A DNA stretch of 39,323 bases from assembly GCF_016613415.1 (NCBI RefSeq), contig NZ_JACWCT010000056.1, positions 1 to 39,323 of the forward strand, written 5' to 3'. Made by a program: the position numbers and the translations under genes. The stretch's first letter is position 1, and each line of letters begins with the position of its first letter. The notes under the pieces are model-generated. The model searched no databases, was not told the DNA's origin, and saw nothing but the letters and a program-made list of their open reading frames with translations. Source of the stretch: Methylobacterium ajmalii (GTDB taxonomy: Bacteria; Pseudomonadota; Alphaproteobacteria; Rhizobiales; Beijerinckiaceae). Below, piece by piece: positions 15,943-24,118 of the stretch.

Positions 15943-16221
15943 CGGCGGGAAGGCACGCTCGAAGGGCTGGCGGTCGCCGTCCGGGCAGGGGCCGGACGGC
16001 CTTGAGCCTGTCCGATCATGCGCCGCGCCGGCATCCGCACGGTTAACGAGGCCGGCCGCATCGGCCGGCAGCGTCGGGACCTAGGCGGAAAAAGCGGCGA
16101 ATCTGAGAAGGAACGGCCCCGCCGGACCGACGCCGCGGATCGGGCACCGACAACGCGGTGATCCGGGACGGATACCACATCGTATCCAGGCCCTGCCGGA
16201 TGCGCAGGCCCCGTTTCGCCG

Positions 16222-16743
16222 CTACTCCGCTTCATCCTCGAGCGGCTCCGGCAAGGCCATCACCCGGGGCGGGTGCGCGATCGCCTCCAGGAAGCGGATC
16301 AGGTCGCCCGGTGCCACGGCCGTGGTGGCGCCGTTGTGGAGCGGATGGAAATTGACCGGGTCGTGCGCCATCAGCCCGGCATCGAGGATAACCGCGACGG
16401 TGCCATTACGGTCGTTGACGAGCCCGAACGGCGTCACCGAGCCCGGCCGGACGCCGAGGCGCTCGTAGAGCAGCTCGGGCGAGCCGAAGGAGAGCCGCCC
16501 GGTGGCGCCGAGCGGCCCGTGCAGGCGCTTGAGGTCGATCCGCGCCTCGGCCTCCGCCACGACGAGGAAGAACCTGCCGCGCTTGTCCTTCAGGAAGAGG
16601 TTCTTCGAATGCCCACCCGGCATCCCGGCCTTGAGGTCGCGGGATTCCGACACCCGGTGCACCGGCTCGTGCGCCACGGTGGCGTGGGCGATGCCGAGGC
16701 CGTCGAGGAGGGCAAACAGCGCCTCGGGCGTCGCGGGGTTCAT
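16222..16743 (-). CDS. aminoacyl-tRNA deacylase, YbaK/ProX family
   Basis: This 173-residue single-domain protein resembles the editing domain of prolyl-tRNA synthetase. The family signatures are GGHSKNLFLKDKRG (the Lys is catalytic in the family), then GSVTPFGLVNDRNG and NFHPLHNGATTAVAPGDLIRFL. Its closest type is ProXp-ala/PrdX, which clears mischarged alanyl-tRNA(Pro). That specificity is inferred from length and sequence style. It starts 10 bp after the stop codon of the PLP dehydratase and is probably the third gene of an operon. The tail is short and acidic. Confidence 0.85.
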   Translation of the reverse strand: MNPATPEALFALLDGLGIAHATVAHEPVHRVSESRDLKAGMPGGHSKNLFLKDKRGRFFLVVAEAEARIDLKRLHGPLGATGRLSFGSPELLYERLGVRPGSVTPFGLVNDRNGTVAVILDAGLMAHDPVNFHPLHNGATTAVAPGDLIRFLEAIAHPPRVMALPEPLEDEAE

Positions 16744-16753
16744 CGCGCGAGTC

Positions 16754-17710
16754 TCACGCGGCGAGGTGGCGGCCGAGCGCCGCCGGGTCGACGTTGCCGC
16801 CCGACAGGATCACGCCGACGCGCTTGCCCTGAACCGCCACCGCACCCTCGAAAGCCGCGGCCGCCGCGAGGCAGCCGGTCGGCTCGACGACGAGCTTCAT
16901 CCGTTCGACGAAGAACCGCATGGCGGAGACGAGCTGGGCGTCGGTCGCCGTCACGATGCCGGCAGCCTCGCGCCGGATGATCGGGAAGGTGTGCTGGCCC
17001 AGATGCGTGGTCAGCGCCCCGTCGGCGATCGAGACCGGAACCGGGATGCGCACCACCTCGCCCTTGGCGAGCGATTTCTGGCCGTCGTTGCCGGCCTCCG
17101 GCTCGACGCCCCAGATCTCGACCTCCGGCGACAGGGCCCGGGCCGCGAGGCACGAGCCGGCGAGCAGGCCGCCGCCGCCGAGGCAGACGAGGAGCACGTC
17201 GAGGGGGCCGACCTCCTCGATCAGCTCCTTCACGGCGGTGCCCTGGCCGGCGATCACGTCCGGATGGTCGTAGGGCGGGATCACCGACAGGCCGCGCTCC
17301 TCGGCGAGACGCCGGCTCACCGCCTCGCGGTCCTCCTTGTAGCGGTCGTACACGACGATCTCGGCGCCGTAGCCGCGGGTCGCCGCGACCTTGATGGCCG
17401 GCGCGTCGTGCGGCATCACGATGACGGTCGGCACGCCCTGCAGCGCGCCGGCATAGGCGATCGCCTGGGCGTGGTTGCCCGACGAGAAGGCCAGCACGCC
17501 GCGCTCGCGCTGCTCGGGCGAGAGCGCCGCGATGGCGTTGCAGGCGCCCCGGAACTTGAAGGCGCCGGCCCGCTGCAGCGGCTCGGCCTTGAAGAACAAG
17601 GTGGCGGCGGTCCGCGCATCCGCAGTGCGGGAGGTCAGCACGGGCGTGCGGTGGGCGATGCCGCGGATGCGCTCCGCGGCGGCCTCGACGTCGGCGTAGG
17701 CGAGGGTCAT
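16754..17710 (-). CDS. PLP-dependent threonine/serine dehydratase family protein
   Basis: This 318-residue protein is a fold-type II PLP enzyme. The PLP Lys is in GAFKFRGACNAI, the substrate loop in FSSGNHAQAIAYAG, and the phosphate loop is CLGGGGLLAG. It lacks the C-terminal ACT domain of biosynthetic IlvA, so a catabolic dehydratase, threo-3-hydroxyaspartate ammonia-lyase or serine racemase-like role is possible. Its ATG overlaps the crotonase stop codon by one base (TGATG), indicating translational coupling. The YbaK-like gene follows 10 bp later. Confidence 0.9.
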   Translation of the reverse strand: MTLAYADVEAAAERIRGIAHRTPVLTSRTADARTAATLFFKAEPLQRAGAFKFRGACNAIAALSPEQRERGVLAFSSGNHAQAIAYAGALQGVPTVIVMPHDAPAIKVAATRGYGAEIVVYDRYKEDREAVSRRLAEERGLSVIPPYDHPDVIAGQGTAVKELIEEVGPLDVLLVCLGGGGLLAGSCLAARALSPEVEIWGVEPEAGNDGQKSLAKGEVVRIPVPVSIADGALTTHLGQHTFPIIRREAAGIVTATDAQLVSAMRFFVERMKLVVEPTGCLAAAAAFEGAVAVQGKRVGVILSGGNVDPAALGRHLAA

Positions 17711-18483
17711 CAGCGGTTCTCGAAGTTGGGTTTGCGCTTCTCGACGAAGGCCGACATGCCTTCCTTCTGGTCGTGGGTGGCGAAGAGCCCGTAGAACACC
17801 CGGCGCTCGTAGCGGATGCCCTCGGTCAGCGTGGTCTCGAAGGCGCGGTCGACGCTCTCCTTGGCCACCATCACGGCGGGCAGCGACATCGACGCGATGG
17901 TCTCGGCCGCCTTCATCGCCTCGGCAAGGAGGTCGGCCGCCGGGACGACCCGGGCGACGAGGCCGGAGCGCTCGGCCTCCGCCGCGTCCATCATCCGGCC
18001 GGTGAGGCACAGCTCCATCGCCTTCGCCTTGCCGACCGCGCGGGTCAGGCGCTGGGTGCCGCCGGCGCCGGGGATCACCCCGAGCTTGATCTCGGGCTGG
18101 CCGAACTTCGCGGTGTCGGCGGCCAGGATGAAGTCGCACATCAGCGCCAGCTCGCAGCCGCCGCCGAGCGCGTAGCCGGCCACCGCCGCGATGATCGGCT
18201 TGCGGCGCCGGCCGACCTTGTCCCACTCGCCGAACGGATCGGCCATGTAGAATTCGGGATGGGTGCGGTCCTGCATCTCGCGGATGTCGGCCCCGGCAGC
18301 GAAGGCCTTCTCGGAGCCGGTGATGACGATGCAGCCGATGCCCGCGTCGGCCTCGTAGCCGTCCAGCGCGTGGTTCAGCTCGGCGATCAGCGCGTTGCAC
18401 AGCGCGTTCAGCGCCGCCGGACGGTGCAGGGTGACGAGCGCCACGCGCCCGCGCGTCTCGACCCGGATGTTCTCGTAGTCCAC
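17710..18483 (-). CDS. enoyl-CoA hydratase (crotonase family)
   Basis: This 257-residue crotonase matches the usual short-chain enoyl-CoA hydratase length. The oxyanion-hole loops are AAGADIREM and [14 protein letters not shown], and both catalytic Glu positions are present (GGCEL, and [20 protein letters not shown]). It should hydrate 2-enoyl-CoA in beta-oxidation or amino acid breakdown. The GTG start at 18483 is chosen because GGGAGA lies about 6 bases upstream and it yields the familiar DYENIRVE opening. An ATG at 18540 would read through a palindromic repeat (18491-18535). It is the first gene of the three-gene unit. Confidence 0.9.
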   Translation of the reverse strand: MDYENIRVETRGRVALVTLHRPAALNALCNALIAELNHALDGYEADAGIGCIVITGSEKAFAAGADIREMQDRTHPEFYMADPFGEWDKVGRRRKPIIAAVAGYALGGGCELALMCDFILAADTAKFGQPEIKLGVIPGAGGTQRLTRAVGKAKAMELCLTGRMMDAAEAERSGLVARVVPAADLLAEAMKAAETIASMSLPAVMVAKESVDRAFETTLTEGIRYERRVFYGLFATHDQKEGMSAFVEKRKPNFENR

Positions 18484-18490
18484 GGCGTTT

Positions 18491-18535
18491 CTCCCGCTTC
18501 CCTCTCCCGCTTGGCTAGGGGAGGGAGAAGCGGGG
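18491..18535. repeat. REP-like palindrome (CTCCC...GGGAG)
   Basis: The arms are 18491-18508 (beginning CTCCCGCTTC) and 18518-18535 (GGGGAGGGAGAAGCGGGG), with a 9-base loop. A similar element occurs at 28981-29032. The right part of this element lies just before the crotonase start and overlaps its ribosome-binding region. Confidence 0.6.
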
Positions 18536-18563
18536 CGCAAGCGCTCTCAGGCCGGAGGCATCC

Positions 18564-19301
18564 TCACGCCGGCGGCGGGTCCGGCGCCTCGACCACGGCC
18601 TGGCGCTGGAGCTGCAGGGCGACGAACCAGCACAGCGAGGCCCAGGCGGCGCCGATGCACCAGCCGGCGAGCACGTCGCTCGGCCAGTGCACCCCGAGGT
18701 AGATCCGGCTGATGCCGACGAGCAGCGTGGTGACGACCCCGAGGCCCATCACGAAGGCCTTGACCTTGCCCGAGCGCTCGACCCGGGCGAGCAGGATCGC
18801 GAGCGTCAGGTAGGCGATCGCCGACAGCATGGCGTGCCCGCTCGGGAAGCTCGCCGTGAAGGTCTCCATGCCGTGCGGCACCAGATCGGGACGGGGACGG
18901 CGGAAGAACAGCTTGAGGCCGGTGGAAAGCAATTCGCCGCCGCCGATCGCCACCACGACGAACAGGGCGGCCCGCCGCCGCGCGGTGATCGCCAGGTAGA
19001 GCACCACGCAGGCCGTGACGTAGACGATGCCGAACACGCTGCCGAAGGCGGTGATGTCGCGCATCGTCTCGGGCAGCCAGGACGGCCCGATCGGCTGGGC
19101 GAGGTCGCCGGGGACGCGGAGCGCCAGGAGCAGCCGGTCGTCGAAGCCGAACGAGCCGCCCTCGCGGATCTCGTCGGCGAGCTTGAAGAACCCGAAGCCG
19201 AACAGGCTGACGGCGAGCAGCGAGGCGAGCGGCCCGATCTCGTTGAGGCGCAGGCGCAGCCACACCGCTGTGGCGTGGCGCCGGAACGGGATCTGGACCA
19301 T
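18564..19301 (-). CDS. PAP2 family membrane phosphatase
   Basis: This 245-residue membrane protein has the three phosphatase motifs of the PAP2 superfamily: KLFFRRPRPDL, FPSGHAMLS and SRIYLGVHWPSDVLAGW. About five or six helices surround them. Typical substrates are lipid phosphates such as phosphatidic acid, lipid A phosphate or undecaprenyl diphosphate; which one applies here is not apparent. Its ATG overlaps the stop codon of the 2H phosphoesterase gene by one base (TGATG), so the two are coupled. The C-terminus is proline-rich (EAPDPPPA). Confidence 0.9.
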   Translation of the reverse strand: MVQIPFRRHATAVWLRLRLNEIGPLASLLAVSLFGFGFFKLADEIREGGSFGFDDRLLLALRVPGDLAQPIGPSWLPETMRDITAFGSVFGIVYVTACVVLYLAITARRRAALFVVVAIGGGELLSTGLKLFFRRPRPDLVPHGMETFTASFPSGHAMLSAIAYLTLAILLARVERSGKVKAFVMGLGVVTTLLVGISRIYLGVHWPSDVLAGWCIGAAWASLCWFVALQLQRQAVVEAPDPPPA

Positions 19302-19813
19302 CAGGCGCCCCCGAACGGAAACCGGCCGCGGGCCTCCCAGGGCCCGCCGAGATAGCGCCAGAGCAGGAGCCCGGTGCCGGTGATCGTGCGCGGCACGAAC
19401 GACGCCTCGAGTTCGCGGTGGAGGCCGCGGGCCTCCTCCGGCGCGACCTTGTTCTGCACGGTGACGTGGGGCCGGTAGCCCTGCCGGTCCTGCGGCGTCA
19501 GCCAGGGCTCGAATGTTCTGGCGAGGCGCCCGCGCAGGGCCGAGAGCCGGCCCGATTCGAGCGTGTAGGCGACGCCGCGGCCGATAAAGCGCAGGCCTGC
19601 GACCTCGACCGGCATCGGGCTCTCCGCCCGCACCTCCGCGACGAGCGTCTCGACGACGGCGCGCTCCTCCTCGCCCGGCAGGTGGTGGAAGAGCGTGACG
19701 TGGGCTGGAATCTTGTTGAGGGCCGGTGGGAAGTGACGGCGGCGCCGGCCGTCGAACTCCGCGAAGGCGGCCTCGTCGAGTTCCAGGGTGAGGATCAGGG
19801 GGGCTTGCGACAT
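19301..19813 (-). CDS. 2H phosphoesterase (2'-5' RNA ligase family)
   Basis: This 170-residue protein has the two HxT/S motifs of the 2H superfamily: H38-V-T (PAHVTLFHHL) and HVTVQNK near residue 116. Bacterial members act as 2',3'-cyclic phosphodiesterases or RNA ligases on tRNA or RNA fragments; the exact substrate is unknown. It is immediately upstream of, and coupled to, the PAP2 gene and divergent from the AlgX-like gene across 76 bp. Size and motifs are complete. Confidence 0.85.
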   Translation of the reverse strand: MSQAPLILTLELDEAAFAEFDGRRRRHFPPALNKIPAHVTLFHHLPGEEERAVVETLVAEVRAESPMPVEVAGLRFIGRGVAYTLESGRLSALRGRLARTFEPWLTPQDRQGYRPHVTVQNKVAPEEARGLHRELEASFVPRTITGTGLLLWRYLGGPWEARGRFPFGGA

Positions 19814-19889
19814 CCTCCAGGCGACATGGCGCGGGCGGCGCCAAAGGCCAGTGCTGTTCAGCTCGTACCGTTCCCGCTACACGGCGCCC

Positions 19890-20819
19890 ATGCGCGACAG
19901 CACCGACATGGTCCATCTCGGCCGGGATGGCTGGCTCTTCCTGACCGGCGGCACCAACCGCGTGCGCGAGCAGTACCGGGCGAGCCTGCCCGTCGCCTGG
20001 CGGCTGTGGCGCTGGCGCCGGCTGATCGAGGCGCGTACCGCGCGGGCCGCCGGCGCGGGCCTGCGCGCCTTCCACGTCGTGGTGCCGGAAAAGCTCAGCA
20101 TCTACGAGGACCGCCTCGACGGGCTCGCCCTCGACCCGGCGCTCTCGCCGGCCCGCCGCCTCGGCGCGCGGCTCGCCCGCTCGCGGGTCGCCGGCTCATG
20201 GATCGACCTCGTCGGCCCGCTGCGGGCGGCGCGCGACGCGGAGCCGCCGCTGTACCTGCGCACCGACACCCACTGGAGCCAGGAGGGGTGCCGGCTCGCC
20301 TTCGGCGAGATCATGCGGGCGATGGGCGCGGTGCCGCCCGCCGACCTCGCCGGGCGGCCGTTCCACGACCATGACGGGGTGCGCGACCTCGGCGCCAAGC
20401 TCGACCCGCCGGTGCGGGAGACGATGCGGGTCCGCGAGGTCCAGCGCGACGCCGTGCGGGTCTTCGCCAACCCGCTGGTCGAGGGCCACGAGGCGCGGGG
20501 GACCGCGGCCGACCTGCATGTCGGCGCCCACGTGGTCTTCCGCAACGAGAGCCCGGCCGCCGACCCGCGGACCCTGATGCTGTTCGGCGATTCCTGCTCG
20601 CACTTCCACCCGATCTTCCTCACCGGCCTGCTCGCCGAGAGCTTTCGCGAGCTGCACTTCGTCTGGTCGGCGAATCTCGACTGGGCCTATATCGAGCGGG
20701 TCCGGCCGCACCTGCTGCTCGTCGAGGTGGCGGAGCGCTTCCTCGCCCGGGTGCCGACCGACCGGTTCGACGTCGCGGCCGAGGGCGCGCGCGTCCTGGC
20801 CCACGTTCCCACGGCCTGA
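19890..20819 (+). CDS. AlgX/AlgJ-like SGNH-hydrolase family protein
   Basis: This 309-residue protein opens with HLGRDGWLFLTGGTNRV, the DGWLF motif of the AlgJ/AlgX group. It has RTDTHWSQEG (D126, H128) and FGDSCSHF (S235), corresponding to the Ser-His-Asp triad of this esterase or acetyltransferase fold. AlgX and AlgJ add acetyl groups to alginate in the periplasm, but this protein has no signal peptide or membrane helix with ATG 19890 or 19908. It is therefore either cytoplasmic or the true start is unclear. Further upstream (from 19788) in-frame sequence is also not signal-like. The substrate may be a glycan; this is inferred. Confidence 0.75.
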   Translation: MRDSTDMVHLGRDGWLFLTGGTNRVREQYRASLPVAWRLWRWRRLIEARTARAAGAGLRAFHVVVPEKLSIYEDRLDGLALDPALSPARRLGARLARSRVAGSWIDLVGPLRAARDAEPPLYLRTDTHWSQEGCRLAFGEIMRAMGAVPPADLAGRPFHDHDGVRDLGAKLDPPVRETMRVREVQRDAVRVFANPLVEGHEARGTAADLHVGAHVVFRNESPAADPRTLMLFGDSCSHFHPIFLTGLLAESFRELHFVWSANLDWAYIERVRPHLLLVEVAERFLARVPTDRFDVAAEGARVLAHVPTA

Positions 20820-20881
20820 CCCCACCCATTGCGGTGCCGCAGGACCGCCCCACCTTCGGTGGGACGGGCGAGGAGGGCACG

Positions 20882-21856
20882 ATGGGGCTTCTGGTCGACG
20901 GCGTCTGGCACGACCAATGGTACGACACCAAGGAGACCGGCGGGCGCTTCGTGCGCAAGGACGCGGCCTTCCGCAACTGGGTCACGTCGGACGGCGCGCC
21001 GGGGCCGAGCGGGGAGGGCGGCTTCCCGGCCGAGCCCGGGCGCTACCACCTCTACGTCTCGCTCGCCTGCCCGTGGGCGCACCGCACCCTGATCGTGCGG
21101 ACGCTCAAGGGGCTCGATGACGCGATCTCGGTCTCGGTGGTCGATCCGCTGATGGGGTCCGAGGGCTGGGTGTTCGGCGAGAGCCCGGGGGCGACCCCCG
21201 ATACCGTGAACGGGGCGACGCGCCTCTACGAGGTCTACCTCAAGGCCGACCCGCACTATTCCGGCCGGGTCACCGTACCGGTGTTGTGGGACAAGGTCCG
21301 GGGCACGATCGTGTCGAACGAATCGGCCGAGATCGTCCGGATGCTGGGCGCCGCCTTCCCGGGCGGGCCGGACCTCTACCCGCAGGACCTGCGCGCCGAG
21401 ATCGACGACGTGAATGCCCGGGTCTACGACCGGGTCAACAACGGCGTCTACAAGGCGGGCTTCGCGACGACGCAGGAGGCCTACCAGGAGGCCGCGACGG
21501 CGTTGTTCACGGAACTCGACGCCCTCGACGCTCGCCTCGACCGCTCGCGCTACCTCGTCGGCGCCCGGCTGACCGAGGCCGACATCCGGCTGTTCACCAC
21601 GCTGGTGCGGTTCGATCCGGTCTATGTCGGCCACTTCAAGTGCAACCTGCGGCGGATCGCCGATTACCCGAATCTCGCGCCCTACCTGCGCGACCTCTAC
21701 CAGACCCCCGGCATCGCCCCGACGGTGAACCTCACCCACATCAAGCGGCACTATTACGAGAGCCACGCCACCATCAACCCGACCGGGATCGTCCCGCTCG
21801 GGCCGGTGCTCGACTACGACGCGCCGCACGGCCGGGCCGAGCGGTTCGGGACTTGA
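20882..21856 (+). CDS. glutathionyl-hydroquinone reductase (GST family)
   Basis: This 324-residue omega-like GST is of the YqjG/ECM4 type, which removes glutathione from glutathionyl-hydroquinones. The catalytic Cys is C63 in SLACPWAHRT, the same position as in E. coli YqjG. The segment NESAEIVRML marks the glutathione-binding region, and the C-terminal domain has RFDPVYVGHFKCNLRRIADYP, strongly diagnostic. ATG 20882 has AGGAGG about 5-6 bases upstream; an in-frame start at 20834 is less likely. It runs after the AlgX-like gene with 62 bp between, and is convergent with the flavoprotein gene. Confidence 0.93.
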   Translation: MGLLVDGVWHDQWYDTKETGGRFVRKDAAFRNWVTSDGAPGPSGEGGFPAEPGRYHLYVSLACPWAHRTLIVRTLKGLDDAISVSVVDPLMGSEGWVFGESPGATPDTVNGATRLYEVYLKADPHYSGRVTVPVLWDKVRGTIVSNESAEIVRMLGAAFPGGPDLYPQDLRAEIDDVNARVYDRVNNGVYKAGFATTQEAYQEAATALFTELDALDARLDRSRYLVGARLTEADIRLFTTLVRFDPVYVGHFKCNLRRIADYPNLAPYLRDLYQTPGIAPTVNLTHIKRHYYESHATINPTGIVPLGPVLDYDAPHGRAERFGT

Positions 21857-21875
21857 ACCCGACGGCCCGGGCGCG

Positions 21876-23171
21876 TCACCCCGAGGCCGGACCCCGCGCC
21901 TCGGCGAGGTGCACGGCCTGGGCGCCGACCTCGTAGGCGATCTCCCGGACGGCCCGGAACCCGATCGGCGCCGGGTCGGTCACCGGGAGCGGCAGGTCGG
22001 CTTCCGTAATCCGGCCGGCCACGAGGTCGGCGAGCACCGCGCCGAAGGCGGTGCCGGGGGCGATGCCGCGGCCGTTATAGCCGCTGAAGCTCACCACGTT
22101 GCGGGCGAGCCGGTGGAAGCGCGGCAGGGCGTCCGCCGTCATGCCGATCCGGCCGTACCATTCGGCCTCGAACGGCATGTCAGCGGCCTGCGGAAACAGC
22201 GCCCTCATTGTGCGCCGGGCCCAGGCCCGGTGGATCCCCGCCCCGGTGCCGCGTAGCGCACCGACGCTGCCGATCACCAGCCGCCCGGCGGCGTCGAGGC
22301 GGAACGAGGTCAGGACCGGCTTGGTGTCCCAGGCGCCCTGGCGCCCGGGCAGGATCGTGCCGCGCAGGTTGTCGCTCAAGGGGGCGGTCGCGATGTTGAA
22401 GTAGGGCAGGTGGGCGATCTCGGCCCGGATCTCCGGCCAGGGCGCGCGCGTGTAGGCGTTGGTGGCGACGATCACCCAGTCGGCGGTCACGCGGCCCTCC
22501 GGCGTCGCGAGGTGCCAGCGCGGGCCGATCTCGGTCACGCCGACGACCGGGCTGCCGGTATGGACGACCGCGCCCGCGTCGATCGCCGCCCGGGCGAGGC
22601 CCCGCGCATAGGCGAGCGGCTGGATCGTGCCGGCGCGCTCGTCGAGGAGCGCCCCCGCGTAGGCCCGCGTGCCGGTGAGGCGGGTCGCCTCGTCCGCGTC
22701 GAGGAGGCGAACCGGCGCGCCGCGGTCCTGCCATTGCCGGGCCCGGTCCGCGAGATCGGCCAGGCCCTTCCGGCCGACCGCGCAATGCAGGGTGCCGGCC
22801 CCTTCCGCCTCGCAGGCGATGCCGTGCCGGGCGACGAGATCGAACACCCGGCGCGGCGCGGTACCGAGGAGCGCGAGCAGCCGCTCGCCGCGCTCGGTGC
22901 CGAGGGCGGCGGGCACGAGGTCGGGCTTCACCCACAGGCCCGCGTTGACGAGGCCGACATTGCGCCCCGAGCCGCCGAAGCCGACGGTCTCGCCCTCGAG
23001 CACCACTACCCGGGCGCCGCCTTGCGCGAGGTGCAGGGCCGCCGACAGGCCGGTATAGCCCGCCCCCACCACCGCCACGTCGGCGGTCGCCTCGCCGCGC
23101 AACGGCGTCGTGTCGGGAGCCGGCGGGGCGGTACGCGCCCAGAGGCCGTGCGAGCGGGGATCGGTGATCAC
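21876..23171 (-). CDS. FAD-dependent oxidoreductase (DAO family, PuuB-like)
   Basis: This 431-residue flavoprotein is of the glycine oxidase/D-amino acid oxidase fold. The FAD loop is DVAVVGAGYTGLSAALHLAQ, followed by FGGSGRNVGLVNAGLW, typical of gamma-glutamylputrescine oxidase-like enzymes. Near the C-terminus FSGYNGRGIAPGTAFG contacts the FAD. The substrate is probably an amine or amino acid. The gene begins with GTG at 23171. Its 3' end is 19 bp from the convergent GST gene, and it diverges from the nitroreductase across 110 bp. No putrescine pathway genes are adjacent. Confidence 0.88.
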   Translation of the reverse strand: MITDPRSHGLWARTAPPAPDTTPLRGEATADVAVVGAGYTGLSAALHLAQGGARVVVLEGETVGFGGSGRNVGLVNAGLWVKPDLVPAALGTERGERLLALLGTAPRRVFDLVARHGIACEAEGAGTLHCAVGRKGLADLADRARQWQDRGAPVRLLDADEATRLTGTRAYAGALLDERAGTIQPLAYARGLARAAIDAGAVVHTGSPVVGVTEIGPRWHLATPEGRVTADWVIVATNAYTRAPWPEIRAEIAHLPYFNIATAPLSDNLRGTILPGRQGAWDTKPVLTSFRLDAAGRLVIGSVGALRGTGAGIHRAWARRTMRALFPQAADMPFEAEWYGRIGMTADALPRFHRLARNVVSFSGYNGRGIAPGTAFGAVLADLVAGRITEADLPLPVTDPAPIGFRAVREIAYEVGAQAVHLAEARGPASG

Positions 23172-23281
23172 GGGCAGTCGGGTCCTGGAATCGGTCCGGC
23201 ACCATGCCGGATCGGTCGCGTTCGCGCCACGGCTGGCGCGGGAGCGGGACCGGCCTAGACTGGCCCTCCAGGGAGGCCCGC

Positions 23282-23962
23282 ATGACCGAATCCAACGCCG
23301 TGGACGCGGCGATCGCCAGCCGGCGCAGCGTCCGGGGATTCCTCCCCGATCCGGTGCCGACGGCGACGATCCGCGATCTCCTGGCGCTCGCCGGCCGGGC
23401 CCCGAGCGGCAGCAACATCCAGCCCTGGAAGGTCCACGTCGTCACCGGCGCCGCCCTCGCGCGCCTGACCGCCGCGCTCTCGGCGGCGCATGAGAGCGAC
23501 GTGCCGGAGGCGCGAGAATACGAGTATTACCCCGTGACCTGGCGCGAGCCGTATCTCGGCCGGCGCCGGAGCCTCGGCTGGCAGCTCTACGGGCTCGCCG
23601 GCATCGAGAAGGGCGACAAGGCGGGCGCCAGGCGCCAGTTGGGCCGCAACTTCACGTTCTTCGGCGCTCCCGTCGGCCTCGTCTTCACCATCGACCGCGA
23701 CCTGGAGCAGGGCAGCTGGCTCGATTACGGCATGTTCCTCCAGACCCTGATGCTGGCCGCCCGCGGGCGCGGCTTCGACACCTGCCCGCAGGCGGCGATC
23801 GCGAGCTATCCGGGGGTGGTGCGGGGAGAGCTCGGCATCCCGCAGAGCGAGACGGTGGTGTGCGGGATGGCGCTGGGGTTCGCCGACCCGGACGAGCCGG
23901 TGAATGCGTTGCGGGCGGAGCGGGAGCCGGTGGAGAGCTACGCGGTGTTCCACGGCGGTTGA
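23282..23962 (+). CDS. nitroreductase family protein
   Basis: This 226-residue FMN enzyme shows the nitroreductase start AIASRRSVRGFLPDPVP and the FMN-binding GRAPSGSNIQPWKVHVVTG. The later region GSWLDYGMFLQTLMLAARGRGFDTCPQAAI and the C-terminal VVCGMALGFADPDEPVN are typical. It would reduce nitro-aromatics, quinones or similar acceptors with NAD(P)H. ATG 23282 has GGGAGG upstream; the in-frame ATG at 23204 is weaker. It is monocistronic. The 156-bp gap 23963-24118 that follows shows no feature I can support. Confidence 0.9.
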   Translation: MTESNAVDAAIASRRSVRGFLPDPVPTATIRDLLALAGRAPSGSNIQPWKVHVVTGAALARLTAALSAAHESDVPEAREYEYYPVTWREPYLGRRRSLGWQLYGLAGIEKGDKAGARRQLGRNFTFFGAPVGLVFTIDRDLEQGSWLDYGMFLQTLMLAARGRGFDTCPQAAIASYPGVVRGELGIPQSETVVCGMALGFADPDEPVNALRAEREPVESYAVFHGG

Positions 23963-24118
23963 GCGACCGGCCGGCATGAAGAACCTTGCGAGCCCGAGTG
24001 CCCTCCGTCCCCGATTTCGTCACGGGGGGCGATTCAGGGAGCCCGAAGGAGAGATCCGGGGATCGATGCGTCCGCGGTCGGCATCGGTGCGAGATCCGCC
24101 GGAGCGTCTCCGCCCGGA

